DNA of 64,000 nt from Novilysobacter selenitireducens (GCF_020026895.1 NZ_JAINZW010000001.1:744001-808000); one strand, 5' to 3'; positions 25,005 to 34,193 are shown, counted from the first letter of the stretch. Made by a program: numbers and translations. The notes: a model not told the origin generated them from the sequence alone.

Positions 25005-27388
25005 AGGATCGGATCGGGGGTGAGTTCGTCGCTGCCGGTCGGCAGGGAGGACGGTGGGACGAGGTAGAGGTCGTCGCGTTCGTAGCCGAGAATAGCACGC
25101 CGCAAAACGCCCTCCGTCTTCTGACCGGCCGAGCCCAGGCCCTTGAGTTCGATCTCCAGCCGGAGCGAATCGTCCAGGTCGCCGTCGCGGTCGCGGATGT
25201 AGCGGCGGGCCACCAGGCGGGCCGCCAGGCAGCAGCTTTCCCACTGGATGCCGGCGATGGATTCAAGCAGCTTCTTGTCTTCGAACGAGTAGTAATAGCG
25301 GCCGACGACGCTCCAGTTCCGGTTGATCGGGTAGAGGAACGCGAAGTCCACCTGGTCCACGAGATCCCGACGGTACCGGTAACCCGCGTTGATCACGCCG
25401 TAATCGCCGACCAGGTAGCGCGCGCGGATGCTGGCCAGGTCCTCCTGGCGGAACTTGGGATCCCACTGGTAGGCCGCGTTGATGGTCAGGCGATCGGTCG
25501 GGGAAAAGCCCAGGTCCGCGACCCACGCCGACTTTCCTTTCTCCACCGGCGTCTCGCCCGGCACGACCACGAGGCTGTCCTCGAAGTACTGGATCTGACC
25601 GATGCTCGCTGCCAGACGCTCGCGTCCATCTTCTTCGCTGATGAGCCGCGTCGTCAGGGCCGTCGTCAGCTGGTTGGCGTCGATCTGGCGATCCGGCCCG
25701 GTGTAGCGGTTGTCGCGGAAGAGTTGGCCCCAGCTGAACGTCATGGGCTGGGTATCGAACCGCGGTATCCCGCCCTGGTCGCGATACGGCACGTTGAGGT
25801 AGTAGAGACGCGGTTCCAGCGTCTGGAGATAGCGATCTCCGAACAGCGATGTTTCGCGCTCGAAGAACATCCCCGCATCCACGGACGAGATGGGGAGGCT
25901 GCGCGTTGGCGACTCGTCCCCCAGGGCTGCCGTCAGGGTGTCGTCGAGCTGGTAGGCGGTGTAGCGCCACGCCACCTTGGGCGTCACGAACCAGCTGTCG
26001 CCCTCCAGGGGCATCGCGATGTAGGGCTTGATATCGAACCGGTTTGCCTCTTCGCGGACCGAATGCTGGAACCGCACGGCCTCGCCGTTGACGCCCAACT
26101 CGAACCAGCGGCCGACCGGCTGCGCCCAATTGAGGTACGCACGGGGCAGCCTGTCGTACCGCAGCTGGCGCTCTGTCAGCGTGTAGTCCGCCAGCTGCTG
26201 TCGGTCGGCCATCAATCCGGCGTCCCAATAGCGGCCGCGGCCGTAGAGTCCGGCGGAGCTGGTGATCGAGTACTGCGAGACGGCGTACAGACTGTTGCTG
26301 AAGTCCTCGAGATAGTGGGGATCGCTGACCCAGCCGAGGTTGGCCCGCGCATACCACGTGCGATTGAAATTGTGCGAACTGGTCAACCTGAAGAGTCCGC
26401 GTTCATCCGGAAGCTCGCCCATCGACCGCAGGTAGCGGTCGGGCTCGCGCCCGGGGAGCTCGTCGTCTGCCATCCACTCGCCGAAGAACGTGCCGCGGCC
26501 CTTCTCGTAGAGCCACCGGAACTCGCCGCCCAGCTGCAGGCCGCGGTCGGTCATCAGGCGCGGGGTCAGCGTGGCATCGTAGTTGGGGGCCAGGTTGAGG
26601 TAGACCGGCTGCTTCCAGTCCAGCCCGTTGCGGTTTGACAGTGAGATCGAGGGATACAGAAGGCCGGTACGGCGGCGGTCGTCGACCGGGAACTTGAACC
26701 ACGGCACGTAAAGCACGGGCACCTTGCCGATGCGCAGGGTGGCGTTGCGGGCCACGCCCATGCCTTCTTCGGTATCGATGTCGATGCGGCCGGCGCGCAG
26801 TTGCCAGCCCGGCTCCCTGGGGTCGCACGTGGTGTACGTCGAACCGATCAGCGAGCCATAGCGCCCACGCAGCTCGATGCGGTCCGCGCCGCCGTTGCCG
26901 CGGCGCTCCGTCAACTGGTACTGCAGGTCCTCGATGCGGTGCGTGTCCGCATTCTGATCGCCCTCGGCGCGCTCGGCCACGATCCGCATGCCGGCATCCT
27001 GGTAGCGAATGCTGCCCTCGGCGGTATAGCGGCCGGTGTCGGCGTTGTAGAGCAACCGATCGGTGCCCAGGAACTGGTCGCCACGGCTGAGGCGCACATT
27101 GTCCTGGACAATGATGTTCTCGTCGTCGGACGCGCGCTCCAGGCTGCCGCCTTCGATATCGGTCGGCGCCTGCGCCCGGGCTTCGGGCGTGCTGGCGCTG
27201 TCGAGGGGGGCGGGTGCATCACCAAAGGTCGGGACCACGTCGGTGACGCGGCACAGGCCCCAGTCCTCCCCGTCGTCCTGCGCGTGGGCCGGCAGTGCCA
27301 GCGCGATGCAGATCGAGAGCGGCAGCAGGCGAAGGGGTTTGCGCACGCGGCGGTCCGGTCGGAAAAATGGCCGCCAAGCTTGCCCCAT
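25001..27388 (-). CDS. lptD: LPS assembly outer-membrane protein LptD
   Basis: A 795-residue outer-membrane beta-barrel that inserts lipopolysaccharide with LptE. The signal peptide is at about residues 15-36 (AHAQ), the N-terminal OstA/jellyroll domain covers about 70-230, and the C-terminal barrel fills the rest. The four Cys expected for the disulfide-controlled maturation are visible: Cys46 (GLCRV), one in TTCDPREPGW, and the adjacent pair in WESCCLAARL. It starts the lptD-surA-pdxA-rsmA-apaG-apaH operon, the same order as in E. coli. A start a few codons downstream is possible. Confidence 0.96.
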   Translation of the reverse strand: MGQAWRPFFRPDRRVRKPLRLLPLSICIALALPAHAQDDGEDWGLCRVTDVVPTFGDAPAPLDSASTPEARAQAPTDIEGGSLERASDDENIIVQDNVRLSRGDQFLGTDRLLYNADTGRYTAEGSIRYQDAGMRIVAERAEGDQNADTHRIEDLQYQLTERRGNGGADRIELRGRYGSLIGSTYTTCDPREPGWQLRAGRIDIDTEEGMGVARNATLRIGKVPVLYVPWFKFPVDDRRRTGLLYPSISLSNRNGLDWKQPVYLNLAPNYDATLTPRLMTDRGLQLGGEFRWLYEKGRGTFFGEWMADDELPGREPDRYLRSMGELPDERGLFRLTSSHNFNRTWYARANLGWVSDPHYLEDFSNSLYAVSQYSITSSAGLYGRGRYWDAGLMADRQQLADYTLTERQLRYDRLPRAYLNWAQPVGRWFELGVNGEAVRFQHSVREEANRFDIKPYIAMPLEGDSWFVTPKVAWRYTAYQLDDTLTAALGDESPTRSLPISSVDAGMFFERETSLFGDRYLQTLEPRLYYLNVPYRDQGGIPRFDTQPMTFSWGQLFRDNRYTGPDRQIDANQLTTALTTRLISEEDGRERLAASIGQIQYFEDSLVVVPGETPVEKGKSAWVADLGFSPTDRLTINAAYQWDPKFRQEDLASIRARYLVGDYGVINAGYRYRRDLVDQVDFAFLYPINRNWSVVGRYYYSFEDKKLLESIAGIQWESCCLAARLVARRYIRDRDGDLDDSLRLEIELKGLGSAGQKTEGVLRRAILGYERDDLYLVPPSSLPTGSDELTPDPIL

Positions 27389-27457
27389 CGACCGCAGCCC
27401 GGCAACGCTGTCGGCCGGGACCCGGCCAGCGCGTTCATCTTGGTAGTAGAAGAGGAA

Positions 27458-27474
27458 GTCGGCGCCGGGCCGAC
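27458..27474 (-). terminator. Hairpin after deacetylase gene
   Basis: GTCGGC, five bases, GCCGAC just downstream of the HDAC-like gene, followed on the minus strand by TTCCTCTTCT. The pyrimidine run is weak, so this is a possible terminator or leader structure of lptD rather than a certain one. Confidence 0.35.
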
Positions 27475-27481
27475 AAGGGGG

Positions 27482-28411
27482 TCAGGCCGCGCCGTCCAGG
27501 AGCACGCCCACGTGGGCCACGCTGCACTCGGCGAGGGCCTGCAGGTCGTAGCCACCTTCCAGCATCGACACCAGGCGGCCGTGTGCGTGGCGATCGGCGA
27601 TCGCGACCAGCTCCCCCGTCAACCATGCGTAGTCGCTGGCTTCCAGCTGCAACTGCGCCAGCGGGTCCAGCCGGTGGCCGTCGAATCCTGCCGACACCAG
27701 CACGAGTTGCGGGCGGAAGCCGTCGAGGGCCGGCAGCAGCGTGTCACGCCAAACCTGCCGGAACCCATCGCCATCCATGCCGGGTGGCAGCGGCGCATTC
27801 ACCACGTTGCCGACACCTCGCTCGTCGGCATATCCCGAATCCGGGTACAGCGGCGCCTGGTGCGAGCTCAGGTACATCACCCGCGGGTCGGTATCGAAAA
27901 TGTCCTGCGTGCCGTTGCCATGGTGGACGTCGAAGTCGATGACGGCCACGCGCTCAAGGCCGTGGCGGTCACAGGCGTGTGCGGCGGCGACGGCAATGCT
28001 GTTGAACAGGCAGAAGCCCATCGCGACGGACCCGGTGGCGTGGTGGCCGGGTGGGCGCACCGCGCAGAAGACGCGACCGGCGTCGCCAGTCATGACCGCA
28101 TCGACGGCGGCCACGCCCGCGCCCGCCGCGCGCAACGCCGCTTCGGCCGAACCCGGGCCGAGGAAGGTGTCGGGATCCAGTGCGATGCGCTGTTGGACGG
28201 GCGTGTCCAGCACCAGCGCCAGAAGCACATCGTCGTGCACGCGTAGCAATTGGCCGCGGGTGGCGGATGGCGCTTCGTGCCAGTCGAGGGCCGGCCAGGC
28301 GGCGCGCAGGGCGTCGGTGACCGCGGCCAGGCGGGCCGGGCGCTCGGCGTGGCCGGGGCCGGGGTCGTGGGTGGCGCAGGCCGGATGCGTGTAGGCCCGC
28401 AGCGTGCTCAT
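27482..28411 (-). CDS. HDAC-like (class II) deacetylase family protein
   Basis: A 309-residue arginase/deacetylase-fold enzyme of the histone deacetylase/acetoin utilisation family. The active-site signature is visible: RPPGHHATGSVAMGFC, zinc ligands in VIDFDVHHGNGTQD and SAGFDGHRLDPL, and the C-terminal LEGGYDL. Bacterial members deacetylate acetyl-lysine, acetylpolyamines or other amides; the substrate cannot be told from sequence. It overlaps the adenosyltransferase gene by four bases, a frequent pairing in Xanthomonadaceae. Confidence 0.9.
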   Translation of the reverse strand: MSTLRAYTHPACATHDPGPGHAERPARLAAVTDALRAAWPALDWHEAPSATRGQLLRVHDDVLLALVLDTPVQQRIALDPDTFLGPGSAEAALRAAGAGVAAVDAVMTGDAGRVFCAVRPPGHHATGSVAMGFCLFNSIAVAAAHACDRHGLERVAVIDFDVHHGNGTQDIFDTDPRVMYLSSHQAPLYPDSGYADERGVGNVVNAPLPPGMDGDGFRQVWRDTLLPALDGFRPQLVLVSAGFDGHRLDPLAQLQLEASDYAWLTGELVAIADRHAHGRLVSMLEGGYDLQALAECSVAHVGVLLDGAA

Positions 28412-28962
28412 GCGCGCCGGCGCTCGTGGTTCCAGACGACCTCGCCGTGGCCGCTGTCACGCGCCAGCACGCGCGCCAGCACGAACAGCAGGTCCGACAG
28501 TCGGTTGAGGTAGCGAACGGCCTCGGGCCGTACCGCCTCGAGGCGCGACAACGCCACGGCTTCGCGCTCGGCGCGGCGCACGACGGTGCGGGCCACGTGG
28601 CAGCGGGCCGCGGCCTCGCCGCCGCCGGGCAGGATGAAATCCTTCAGTGCGGGCAGGTCGGCATTGAATTCGTCCAGGCGCTGCTCCAGGCGTTCGATGT
28701 CGGCATCGAAGATCGCCGCATGGCCGGGGATGCACAGCTCCCCGCCCAGGTCGAACAGCTGGTGCTGCACCGCGGTCAGCAGCACGCGGACGTCGTCGGG
28801 CACCGGCGCCGCCAGCACCAGTCCGATCGCCGAATTGGCTTCGTCCACGGTGCCGTAGGCCTCGACCCGCGCCGAGTCCTTGTCCACCCGGCGTCCGTCA
28901 CCCAGGCCCGTGGTGCCGTCGTCGCCGGTGCGGGTGTAGATCTTTGAGAGGCGATTGCCCAT
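28408..28962 (-). CDS. PduO-type cob(I)alamin adenosyltransferase
   Basis: A 184-residue ATP:corrinoid adenosyltransferase that forms coenzyme B12 from reduced corrinoid. The ATP-binding N-terminus KIYTRTGDDGTTGLGDG, the VEAYGTVDEANSAIG motif, and the C-terminal active-site helix with RTVVRRAEREAVAL and LNRLSDLLFVLARVLA are present. Length matches PduO-type enzymes rather than CobA/BtuR. It lies downstream of a DUF6580 membrane protein gene. Confidence 0.94.
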   Translation of the reverse strand: MGNRLSKIYTRTGDDGTTGLGDGRRVDKDSARVEAYGTVDEANSAIGLVLAAPVPDDVRVLLTAVQHQLFDLGGELCIPGHAAIFDADIERLEQRLDEFNADLPALKDFILPGGGEAAARCHVARTVVRRAEREAVALSRLEAVRPEAVRYLNRLSDLLFVLARVLARDSGHGEVVWNHERRRA

Positions 28963-28982
28963 GGCGGTCGGCCGCCCCTGCG

Positions 28983-29561
28983 TCAGGCGGTCTGGGCGCG
29001 CAGCGCCGGTACCTGGCGGCGCAGCAGCGCGAAGCCGCCGAACAGCAGCGCCGAGTAGAACAGCGTCGACAGCACCGTCCACTGGAAGAACGGCACGCCG
29101 GCGATGTACGCCGCCGCCAGGCCGCCCGCGGTCTGCGGATACATCGGGCTGCCGATCCATGCACCGAAGTTGGTGACCAGGAAGAACAGCACCGAGCCGG
29201 CCAGCGAGTAGCCCAGTACGCGCGCACCATTGACGCGGCCGCGCAGGCCCAGGCCCATCGCCGTGGTCAGCGCGATGCAGCCGTACACCAGCCAGATGCC
29301 CGTGCCGCCGAACCAGCTGGCGTAGAGGCCGCCATGCATCGATGCGAGTACCACGTCCGACAGCGCAAGCGCGGCCAGCGGCACGATGAAGGCCCACTTG
29401 CGCGCGGCGAAGTACGCGCCGGCGAACAGCGCCACGGCCGCGACCGGCGAGAAGTTCGGCGGATGCGGCAGCACCCGGCTGAGCGCGGCCAGGAGGATCA
29501 GGCCGGCGAGTACCAGCGGACCGGGGGACAGCAGCGAGGCAACGGGACGATTCATCAGCAT
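28983..29561 (-). CDS. DUF6580-type membrane protein (putative transporter)
   Basis: A 192-residue hydrophobic protein with about five to six helices and the family motif ALSRVLPHPPNFSPVAAVALFAGA-like (seen from LSRVLPHPPNFSPVAA), followed by a conserved LALSDVVLA and TNFGAWIG. The topology recalls the substrate-binding S-components of ECF vitamin transporters. It is 20 bases upstream of the corrinoid adenosyltransferase gene in the same direction, which suggests a link to cobalamin or its precursors (inference). Two possible starts lie at 29561 and 29555; neither has a strong ribosome-binding site. Confidence 0.75.
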   Translation of the reverse strand: MLMNRPVASLLSPGPLVLAGLILLAALSRVLPHPPNFSPVAAVALFAGAYFAARKWAFIVPLAALALSDVVLASMHGGLYASWFGGTGIWLVYGCIALTTAMGLGLRGRVNGARVLGYSLAGSVLFFLVTNFGAWIGSPMYPQTAGGLAAAYIAGVPFFQWTVLSTLFYSALLFGGFALLRRQVPALRAQTA

Positions 29562-29599
29562 GCGGATGGGCGAGCGGACAGACCCGGTAGCATAGCGCA

Positions 29600-30904
29600 A
29601 TGGCCAGCCCGACCCCCGCGCCACCGCAGCCCGATTCCGCGCGCACCACGACCCCCGATGGCGCCACACGTGACGCACGCACGCACGACGTCCTGATCGT
29701 CGGTGGCGGCCTGGTCGGCAGCAGCCTGGCAATCGCACTGGCACGCATTGGCGTGGATGTCGGGCTGGTCGAAGCGACTGCGCCCGGGTCGTTGCCGCCG
29801 GTGTTCGACCAGCGCAACCTCAGTTTCGCCGAGGCGTCGGTGCATGCCCTGACCGCGCTGGGGGTGATGCAGAAGCTGCGCGCACCGACCGGCGCGATCC
29901 GGCGCATCCATGTATCCCGCCAGGGTGATTTCGGGCGGGTCCTGCTGGAGGCCGGGCGGCACGGGCGGGAGGAATTCGGGCGGGTGGTCGTGGCGCGCGA
30001 CTTCGGCGAGGCGCTGGAAGCACGCGTGGCCGAACTGCCGGGCATCGTCCGCTACCGCCCGGCACGTTTCGAAGCGACGTCGGTCGAGCCCGGCAGCGAA
30101 GCGTCACTGCGCGAAGTGCAATTGTCCGAGGGTGGCAACCCGCTGCACCTGCGCGCGCGTTTGCTGGTCGGGGCCGATGGTGCCGACAGCGGTGTGCGGC
30201 GCGCGCTGGGCATCGGCCATGCGCGACACGAGTACGGGCAGGTGCTCTTCGTCTGCCGGCTGCGCACCGATCGCCAACCCGAGGGCACGGCGTTCGAGCG
30301 CCTCGGGCCGGGCGGCCCGACCGCACTGCTGCCGCGTGGCGATCGCCACTACGGGCTGGTGCTGGGCGTGCCCGCCGACGAGGCCGCACCGGTGTCCGCG
30401 CTTGACGATGCCGCGTTCCTTGCGCGTGCGCAGGCGACGTTCGGTTGGCGTGCGGGACGGTTCCTGGAATGCGGCCCCCGCAGCCTCTACCCGGCCGTCA
30501 AGGTCGAAGCCGAGGCGCTGGCTTCCGAACGCGCCGTGCTGGTGGGCAACGCCGCGCAGGCGATCCACCCGCTGGGGGCGCAGGGCTTCAACCTCGGCCT
30601 GCGCGATGCGATGACGCTGGTCGACCTCATCGAGTCCACCCGTCGTGACGGCGCTGAAGGTGACTTCGGCCACGCGAACCTGTTGCAGGCGTACGTGGCG
30701 CGACGCCGCGAAGACCGTGCCGCCACGATCGCCTTCTCCGACGGACTGGCACGCGTCGGCGCCAACGGGTCGAGCTTCCTGGCGCCGCTGCGCAGCGTGG
30801 GCCTGTTCGCGGCCGATCGCCTGCCCTCGGTGCAGGCCGGGCTGGTGGGCGGCGCGCTCGGTTACCGCGGCGACGTGCCGCGGCTGTGCCGGAGGCCGGC
30901 ATGA
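29600..30904 (+). CDS. ubiH: Ubiquinone biosynthesis FAD-dependent hydroxylase UbiH
   Basis: A 434-residue flavoprotein monooxygenase. FAD-binding motifs are VLIVGGGLVGSSLAIALA near residue 34, the second GADGADSGVRRALG and the third VLVGNAAQAIHPLGAQGFNLGLRD, the last typical of UbiH (E. coli GNAAQTLHP). It hydroxylates the ubiquinone ring precursor. It overlaps the next, paralogous monooxygenase gene by four bases. The first 25 residues are a Pro/Thr-rich extension; a later start cannot be excluded. Confidence 0.88.
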   Translation: MASPTPAPPQPDSARTTTPDGATRDARTHDVLIVGGGLVGSSLAIALARIGVDVGLVEATAPGSLPPVFDQRNLSFAEASVHALTALGVMQKLRAPTGAIRRIHVSRQGDFGRVLLEAGRHGREEFGRVVVARDFGEALEARVAELPGIVRYRPARFEATSVEPGSEASLREVQLSEGGNPLHLRARLLVGADGADSGVRRALGIGHARHEYGQVLFVCRLRTDRQPEGTAFERLGPGGPTALLPRGDRHYGLVLGVPADEAAPVSALDDAAFLARAQATFGWRAGRFLECGPRSLYPAVKVEAEALASERAVLVGNAAQAIHPLGAQGFNLGLRDAMTLVDLIESTRRDGAEGDFGHANLLQAYVARRREDRAATIAFSDGLARVGANGSSFLAPLRSVGLFAADRLPSVQAGLVGGALGYRGDVPRLCRRPA

Positions 30905-32127
30905 GCCGGCGCGATCCATTCGACGTGGTGGTGGTGGGCGGCGGCGTCGTTGGTGCCGCCGCGGCGCTGGCGTTCGCGGGCGACGGCGCGAGGGTCGCGC
31001 TGGTCGAAGCGCACGTGCCCCCGCCGTGGCGCGGCAACGATGAAGCCGGCGACGCCCACTTCGACATCAACCAGCCCGACCTCCGCGTGTACGCCTTTGC
31101 GCCGGACAACGCCGCGCTGCTGGATCGCCTGGGCGTCTGGCCATCGATCCGCGACGCGCGCATCCAGCCGTACCGCGCGATGCAGGTGTGGGATGCGGCG
31201 GGCGGCGGCACGTTGCGCTTCGACGCCGATGCGCTGGCGCGGCCCGAGTTGGGCTGGATCGTCGAACACGGGTTGCTGGTCGACCGGCTGTGGTCGGCAC
31301 TCCCGGCAGCGGGCGTGCAGGTGCGTGCGCCGGACCGCGTGGAGGGGCTGACGCAGGACGAGGCGCTCGCCTCGATCGACCTTGCCGGCGGCGATCGCCT
31401 GCATGCGCGCCTGGTGCTGGCCGCGGACGGCGCCGAGTCGCATTTGCGCGCGTTGGCCGGAATCGAAGCCGACACCCGCGACTACGGCCAGCGCGGCGTG
31501 GTGGCCTTCGTCGACAGCGAGCACCCGCACCAGGCGACGTGCTGGCAGCGGTTCCTGCCGACCGGGCCGCTGGCCTTCCTTCCTTTCGTCGACGGCCATG
31601 CACCGTCGCGGCGCAGTTCCATCGTCTGGACCCTGCCCGAAGCCGAGGCGGCGCGGGTCATGGCGCTGGATGATGCGGCGTTCCTCGACGTCCTCGGGCG
31701 AGCGTTCGACGGGCCGCTGGGGGCGCTGACCGCGGTTTCGCGGCGCGCGGCGTTTCCGCTGCGCCGCCGCCTCGCGCATCGGTACGTCTCGGGCCGCGTG
31801 GCGCTGCTGGGCGACGCCGCGCACGTCGTGCATCCGCTCGCAGGCCAGGGCGTGAACCTGGGCCTGCGTGATGTGTCCGCCCTGCACGATGCCGCGCGGC
31901 GTGCACGTGTGTTCGATACCGGGATGGGCTCCACGCGCTGGCTGGAGCGATGGGCGCGGGTACGGCGCAGCGAGAACGCCGTGGCCGCGCATGCCTTCGA
32001 CGGATTGAACCGCCTGTTCTCCAACGACGCGTTGGCGCCCACATTGCTGCGCGGCACGCTGCTCGGGTGGGCCGGTCGGATGCCGCCGCTCACGCATGCC
32101 CTCTGGAAGCGCGCCGCGGGTCTCTGA
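30901..32127 (+). CDS. ubiI: Ubiquinone biosynthesis FAD-dependent hydroxylase (UbiI/VisC-like)
   Basis: A 408-residue paralogue of the upstream gene with FAD motifs VVVVGGGVVGAAAALAFA, AADGAESHLRALAGI and ALLGDAAHVVHPLAGQGVNLGLRD, the last matching UbiI/UbiH-type C5/C6 hydroxylases. The ubiH-ubiI order resembles E. coli ubiH-visC. The ATG at 30901 overlaps the ubiH stop (ATGA), so an upstream in-frame ATG at 30886 is not preferred. Which ring position each enzyme attacks is by homology only. Confidence 0.86.
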   Translation: MSRRDPFDVVVVGGGVVGAAAALAFAGDGARVALVEAHVPPPWRGNDEAGDAHFDINQPDLRVYAFAPDNAALLDRLGVWPSIRDARIQPYRAMQVWDAAGGGTLRFDADALARPELGWIVEHGLLVDRLWSALPAAGVQVRAPDRVEGLTQDEALASIDLAGGDRLHARLVLAADGAESHLRALAGIEADTRDYGQRGVVAFVDSEHPHQATCWQRFLPTGPLAFLPFVDGHAPSRRSSIVWTLPEAEAARVMALDDAAFLDVLGRAFDGPLGALTAVSRRAAFPLRRRLAHRYVSGRVALLGDAAHVVHPLAGQGVNLGLRDVSALHDAARRARVFDTGMGSTRWLERWARVRRSENAVAAHAFDGLNRLFSNDALAPTLLRGTLLGWAGRMPPLTHALWKRAAGL

Positions 32128-32144
32128 GCCCGGCGGCCGGAACG

Positions 32145-32171
32145 AAAAGCGCCCCGCACATGGCGGGGCGC
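32145..32171 (-). terminator. Intrinsic terminator of EF-hand gene
   Basis: GCGCCCCGC and GCGGGGCGC pair over nine bases with a five-base loop. On the minus strand the stem is followed by TTTTCG, giving a short U-run. It ends transcription coming from the EF-hand gene; on the plus strand no U-run follows. Confidence 0.7.
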
Positions 32172-32239
32172 AAAGGTACATCGGGTTCTTATCGTCGTTC
32201 GCCGCGGGCCACTTCCAGCCGCGCGGCTGCAGGCGCTGT

Positions 32240-33004
32240 TTAGCGGCGGGCCTGCATTTCGGCGGCGCTGAGCTGGCCGTCGCCATCACCGTCGACCATG
32301 TCGAACTCGCTCGACAGCGTGGCGTAGGCGGACACCTCGTCGCGGCTCAGGTAGCCGTTGCCGTCCAGATCCAGGGAAGCGAAATCGACGGTCAGCGTGC
32401 CATCGGCATTGACGGTCGCGGTCGTCGCGGTGGCGGCACCGACTGCACCGTTCACGGTATCAACGACAGGCACGACCGGTACGACCGGAGCGACGGGCGT
32501 CGGCGCCGGCTCAACGGTCGCCTGGGCCGTGGCTTCGGCCGCGATCTGGGCGCGCGCCGCCGCGGCGGCAGTCGCGTCGGCGGCCGCGTCGGCCTTCATG
32601 GCGGCTTCGCGTGCCTGGACGGCCGCGCCGAGCTTCTGTTCGCCCTTGTCGGCCCCCGACTTCGCGCCGAGCGCGGCGTTGGCGGCGTTCACGGCCTCGT
32701 TGGCTGCCAGCTGGGCGTCCACCGACGACTCGTGCGCCGTATGCGCAGTGGCTTCGGCAGTCGCCGCACCGTGCGCCGACATCGAGCCCGAATCACGGAC
32801 GGCCGCTGCGGCCTGCGCGGCTTCCTGCGCAGCCTCGGCGGCCTCGCGTGCGGCCTTGGCGTCCATTACTGCCAGCTCGGCTTCGGCCTCGGCCTGTACT
32901 TCGGCCTGCGCCTCGGACTGCTCCTGGGCCATGGCGGTACCGGTCATGCCCATGGCAGCCAGCAGCGCCACGGTGATGCGGGTCTTGCGGAAATTCGTGT
33001 TCAT
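32240..33004 (-). CDS. Exported Ala-rich protein with two C-terminal EF-hands
   Basis: A 254-residue protein with a signal peptide (about residues 1-26, cleavage near AMAQ). Residues 30-165 are extremely Ala/Glu-rich and predicted helical, resembling a long rod or coiled coil. A Pro/Val stretch (about 168-180) follows, and the C-terminus has two canonical EF-hand loops, DLDGNGYLSRDE (212-223) and DGDGDGQLSAAE (238-249), so calcium binding is likely. No closer family is recognised. It is a single gene with its own terminator. A surface or periplasmic calcium-responsive role is inference. Confidence 0.82.
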   Translation of the reverse strand: MNTNFRKTRITVALLAAMGMTGTAMAQEQSEAQAEVQAEAEAELAVMDAKAAREAAEAAQEAAQAAAAVRDSGSMSAHGAATAEATAHTAHESSVDAQLAANEAVNAANAALGAKSGADKGEQKLGAAVQAREAAMKADAAADATAAAAARAQIAAEATAQATVEPAPTPVAPVVPVVPVVDTVNGAVGAATATTATVNADGTLTVDFASLDLDGNGYLSRDEVSAYATLSSEFDMVDGDGDGQLSAAEMQARR

Positions 33005-33116
33005 GTTCAGCCCTCTCGGGTGGTGGGTGCGGCGACCCTAGGCCCGCCCTGGTCAACCCGGTGTGTACGCACGAAACGCCTGCTGAACCGTGCTCGAGAG
33101 GTGTCCGCCAGCGCGT

Positions 33117-34193
33117 TCAGCGCGCGGCCGGACGGGCGAAGACCGTGATCTCCTCGCGGTCGTGGTAGAGCTGGCGGGCGCGTATCTCCAGCGTGCGGTG
33201 GGCGGCCTGTTCGAAGCCCTCCAGGCAGATCCGCGTCTCCTCCCAGCGCTTCTTCATCGGCAGCTTCAGGTTGAACACGGTCTGGCGGCACCAGCCCTCG
33301 CGCAGCCAGGTCGCCATGCGGTCGGCGACGCGCCGCGGCTGCTCGACCATGTCGCAGACCATCCAGTCGAGCGTGCGCGGCGGCTGCCAGCTGAAGCCGT
33401 CGGCGCGCAGGTGGTCGACGCGGCCGCTGTCGAGCAGCGCCTGGCGCAGCGGACCGTTGTCGACCGCAGTGACCTTCATGCCGTGGCGCATCAGCACCCA
33501 GGTCCAGCCGCCGGGCGCGGCGCCCAGGTCGGCGGCCTGCATGTTGTCGCGGAGCAGCTTGGCGCGCTCATCGTCATCGAGCAGCGTCAGCAGCGCTTCC
33601 TCCAGTTTCAGCGCTGAGCGGCTGGGTGCATCGGCATGCATGCGCAGGCGCGGGATGCCCATCGGCCAGGGCGCGCTGTCAGCCGGGTCGGACGTGGCCA
33701 GTACCAGGTGCGTACCGCCCAGCAGCACGACGTGCAGGCGCGGCCGACCGGGATCGGGCTGGGCCGTCAGCCAGCCGGACTTGCGCAGCAGCGGTCGCAG
33801 CGCGTTGGCAAAGCCGCGCGCCAGGCCGGCCAAGGGTTTGCCCGTGTCGGAGTCGGGGTGCTCGGTCCACAGCTCGCCGAACACCGGCACGTCGGGTTGG
33901 CCGCCATAGGCCGACTCCAACGCGGCCAGCAGCGGCGTCGCGCGGTCCTGCGGGTCCAGCCCCGGGAGGTCTTTGACAATGCGCAGCTTCTGGCGGGCGA
34001 AGATCAGCCGGTCGAACGGCAGCGCGCGGTCGAGCGCATCAGGGCGATCGCAGAAGAACGACACGTAGCCATCCCCGCGCTGGGTGCGGGCATAGCCGGG
34101 ATGTCCCGCGTCGGCAGCGCGGTCGACCAGTTCGGCGGCCAGTTCCGGCTCGAAACCGGCACGGCAATACAACAGCAGTCCATCGACCTTCAT
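33117..34193 (-). CDS. rlmM: 23S rRNA 2'-O-ribose C2498 methyltransferase RlmM
   Basis: A 358-residue enzyme close to E. coli RlmM (366) that methylates the 2'-OH of C2498 in the peptidyl-transferase region. The N-terminal THUMP-like part has LLLYCRAGFEPELAAEL; the Rossmann methyltransferase domain has the SAM motif ADLGAAPGGWTWVL, then DWMVCDMVEQP and NLKLPMKKRWEE, which carry the K-D-K-E catalytic set. The Met at 34193 gives the conserved start. Confidence 0.95.
   Translation of the reverse strand: MKVDGLLLYCRAGFEPELAAELVDRAADAGHPGYARTQRGDGYVSFFCDRPDALDRALPFDRLIFARQKLRIVKDLPGLDPQDRATPLLAALESAYGGQPDVPVFGELWTEHPDSDTGKPLAGLARGFANALRPLLRKSGWLTAQPDPGRPRLHVVLLGGTHLVLATSDPADSAPWPMGIPRLRMHADAPSRSALKLEEALLTLLDDDERAKLLRDNMQAADLGAAPGGWTWVLMRHGMKVTAVDNGPLRQALLDSGRVDHLRADGFSWQPPRTLDWMVCDMVEQPRRVADRMATWLREGWCRQTVFNLKLPMKKRWEETRICLEGFEQAAHRTLEIRARQLYHDREEITVFARPAAR

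Noticed and set aside
26801-28246. Plus-strand open frame of 481 codons
   Set aside because: Antisense to lptD and the HDAC-like gene; no domain and arginine/histidine-rich composition.
32145-32171. The hairpin as terminator of the ubi operon on the plus strand
   Set aside because: On the plus strand the stem is followed by AAAGG rather than a U-run; it fits the minus-strand gene.
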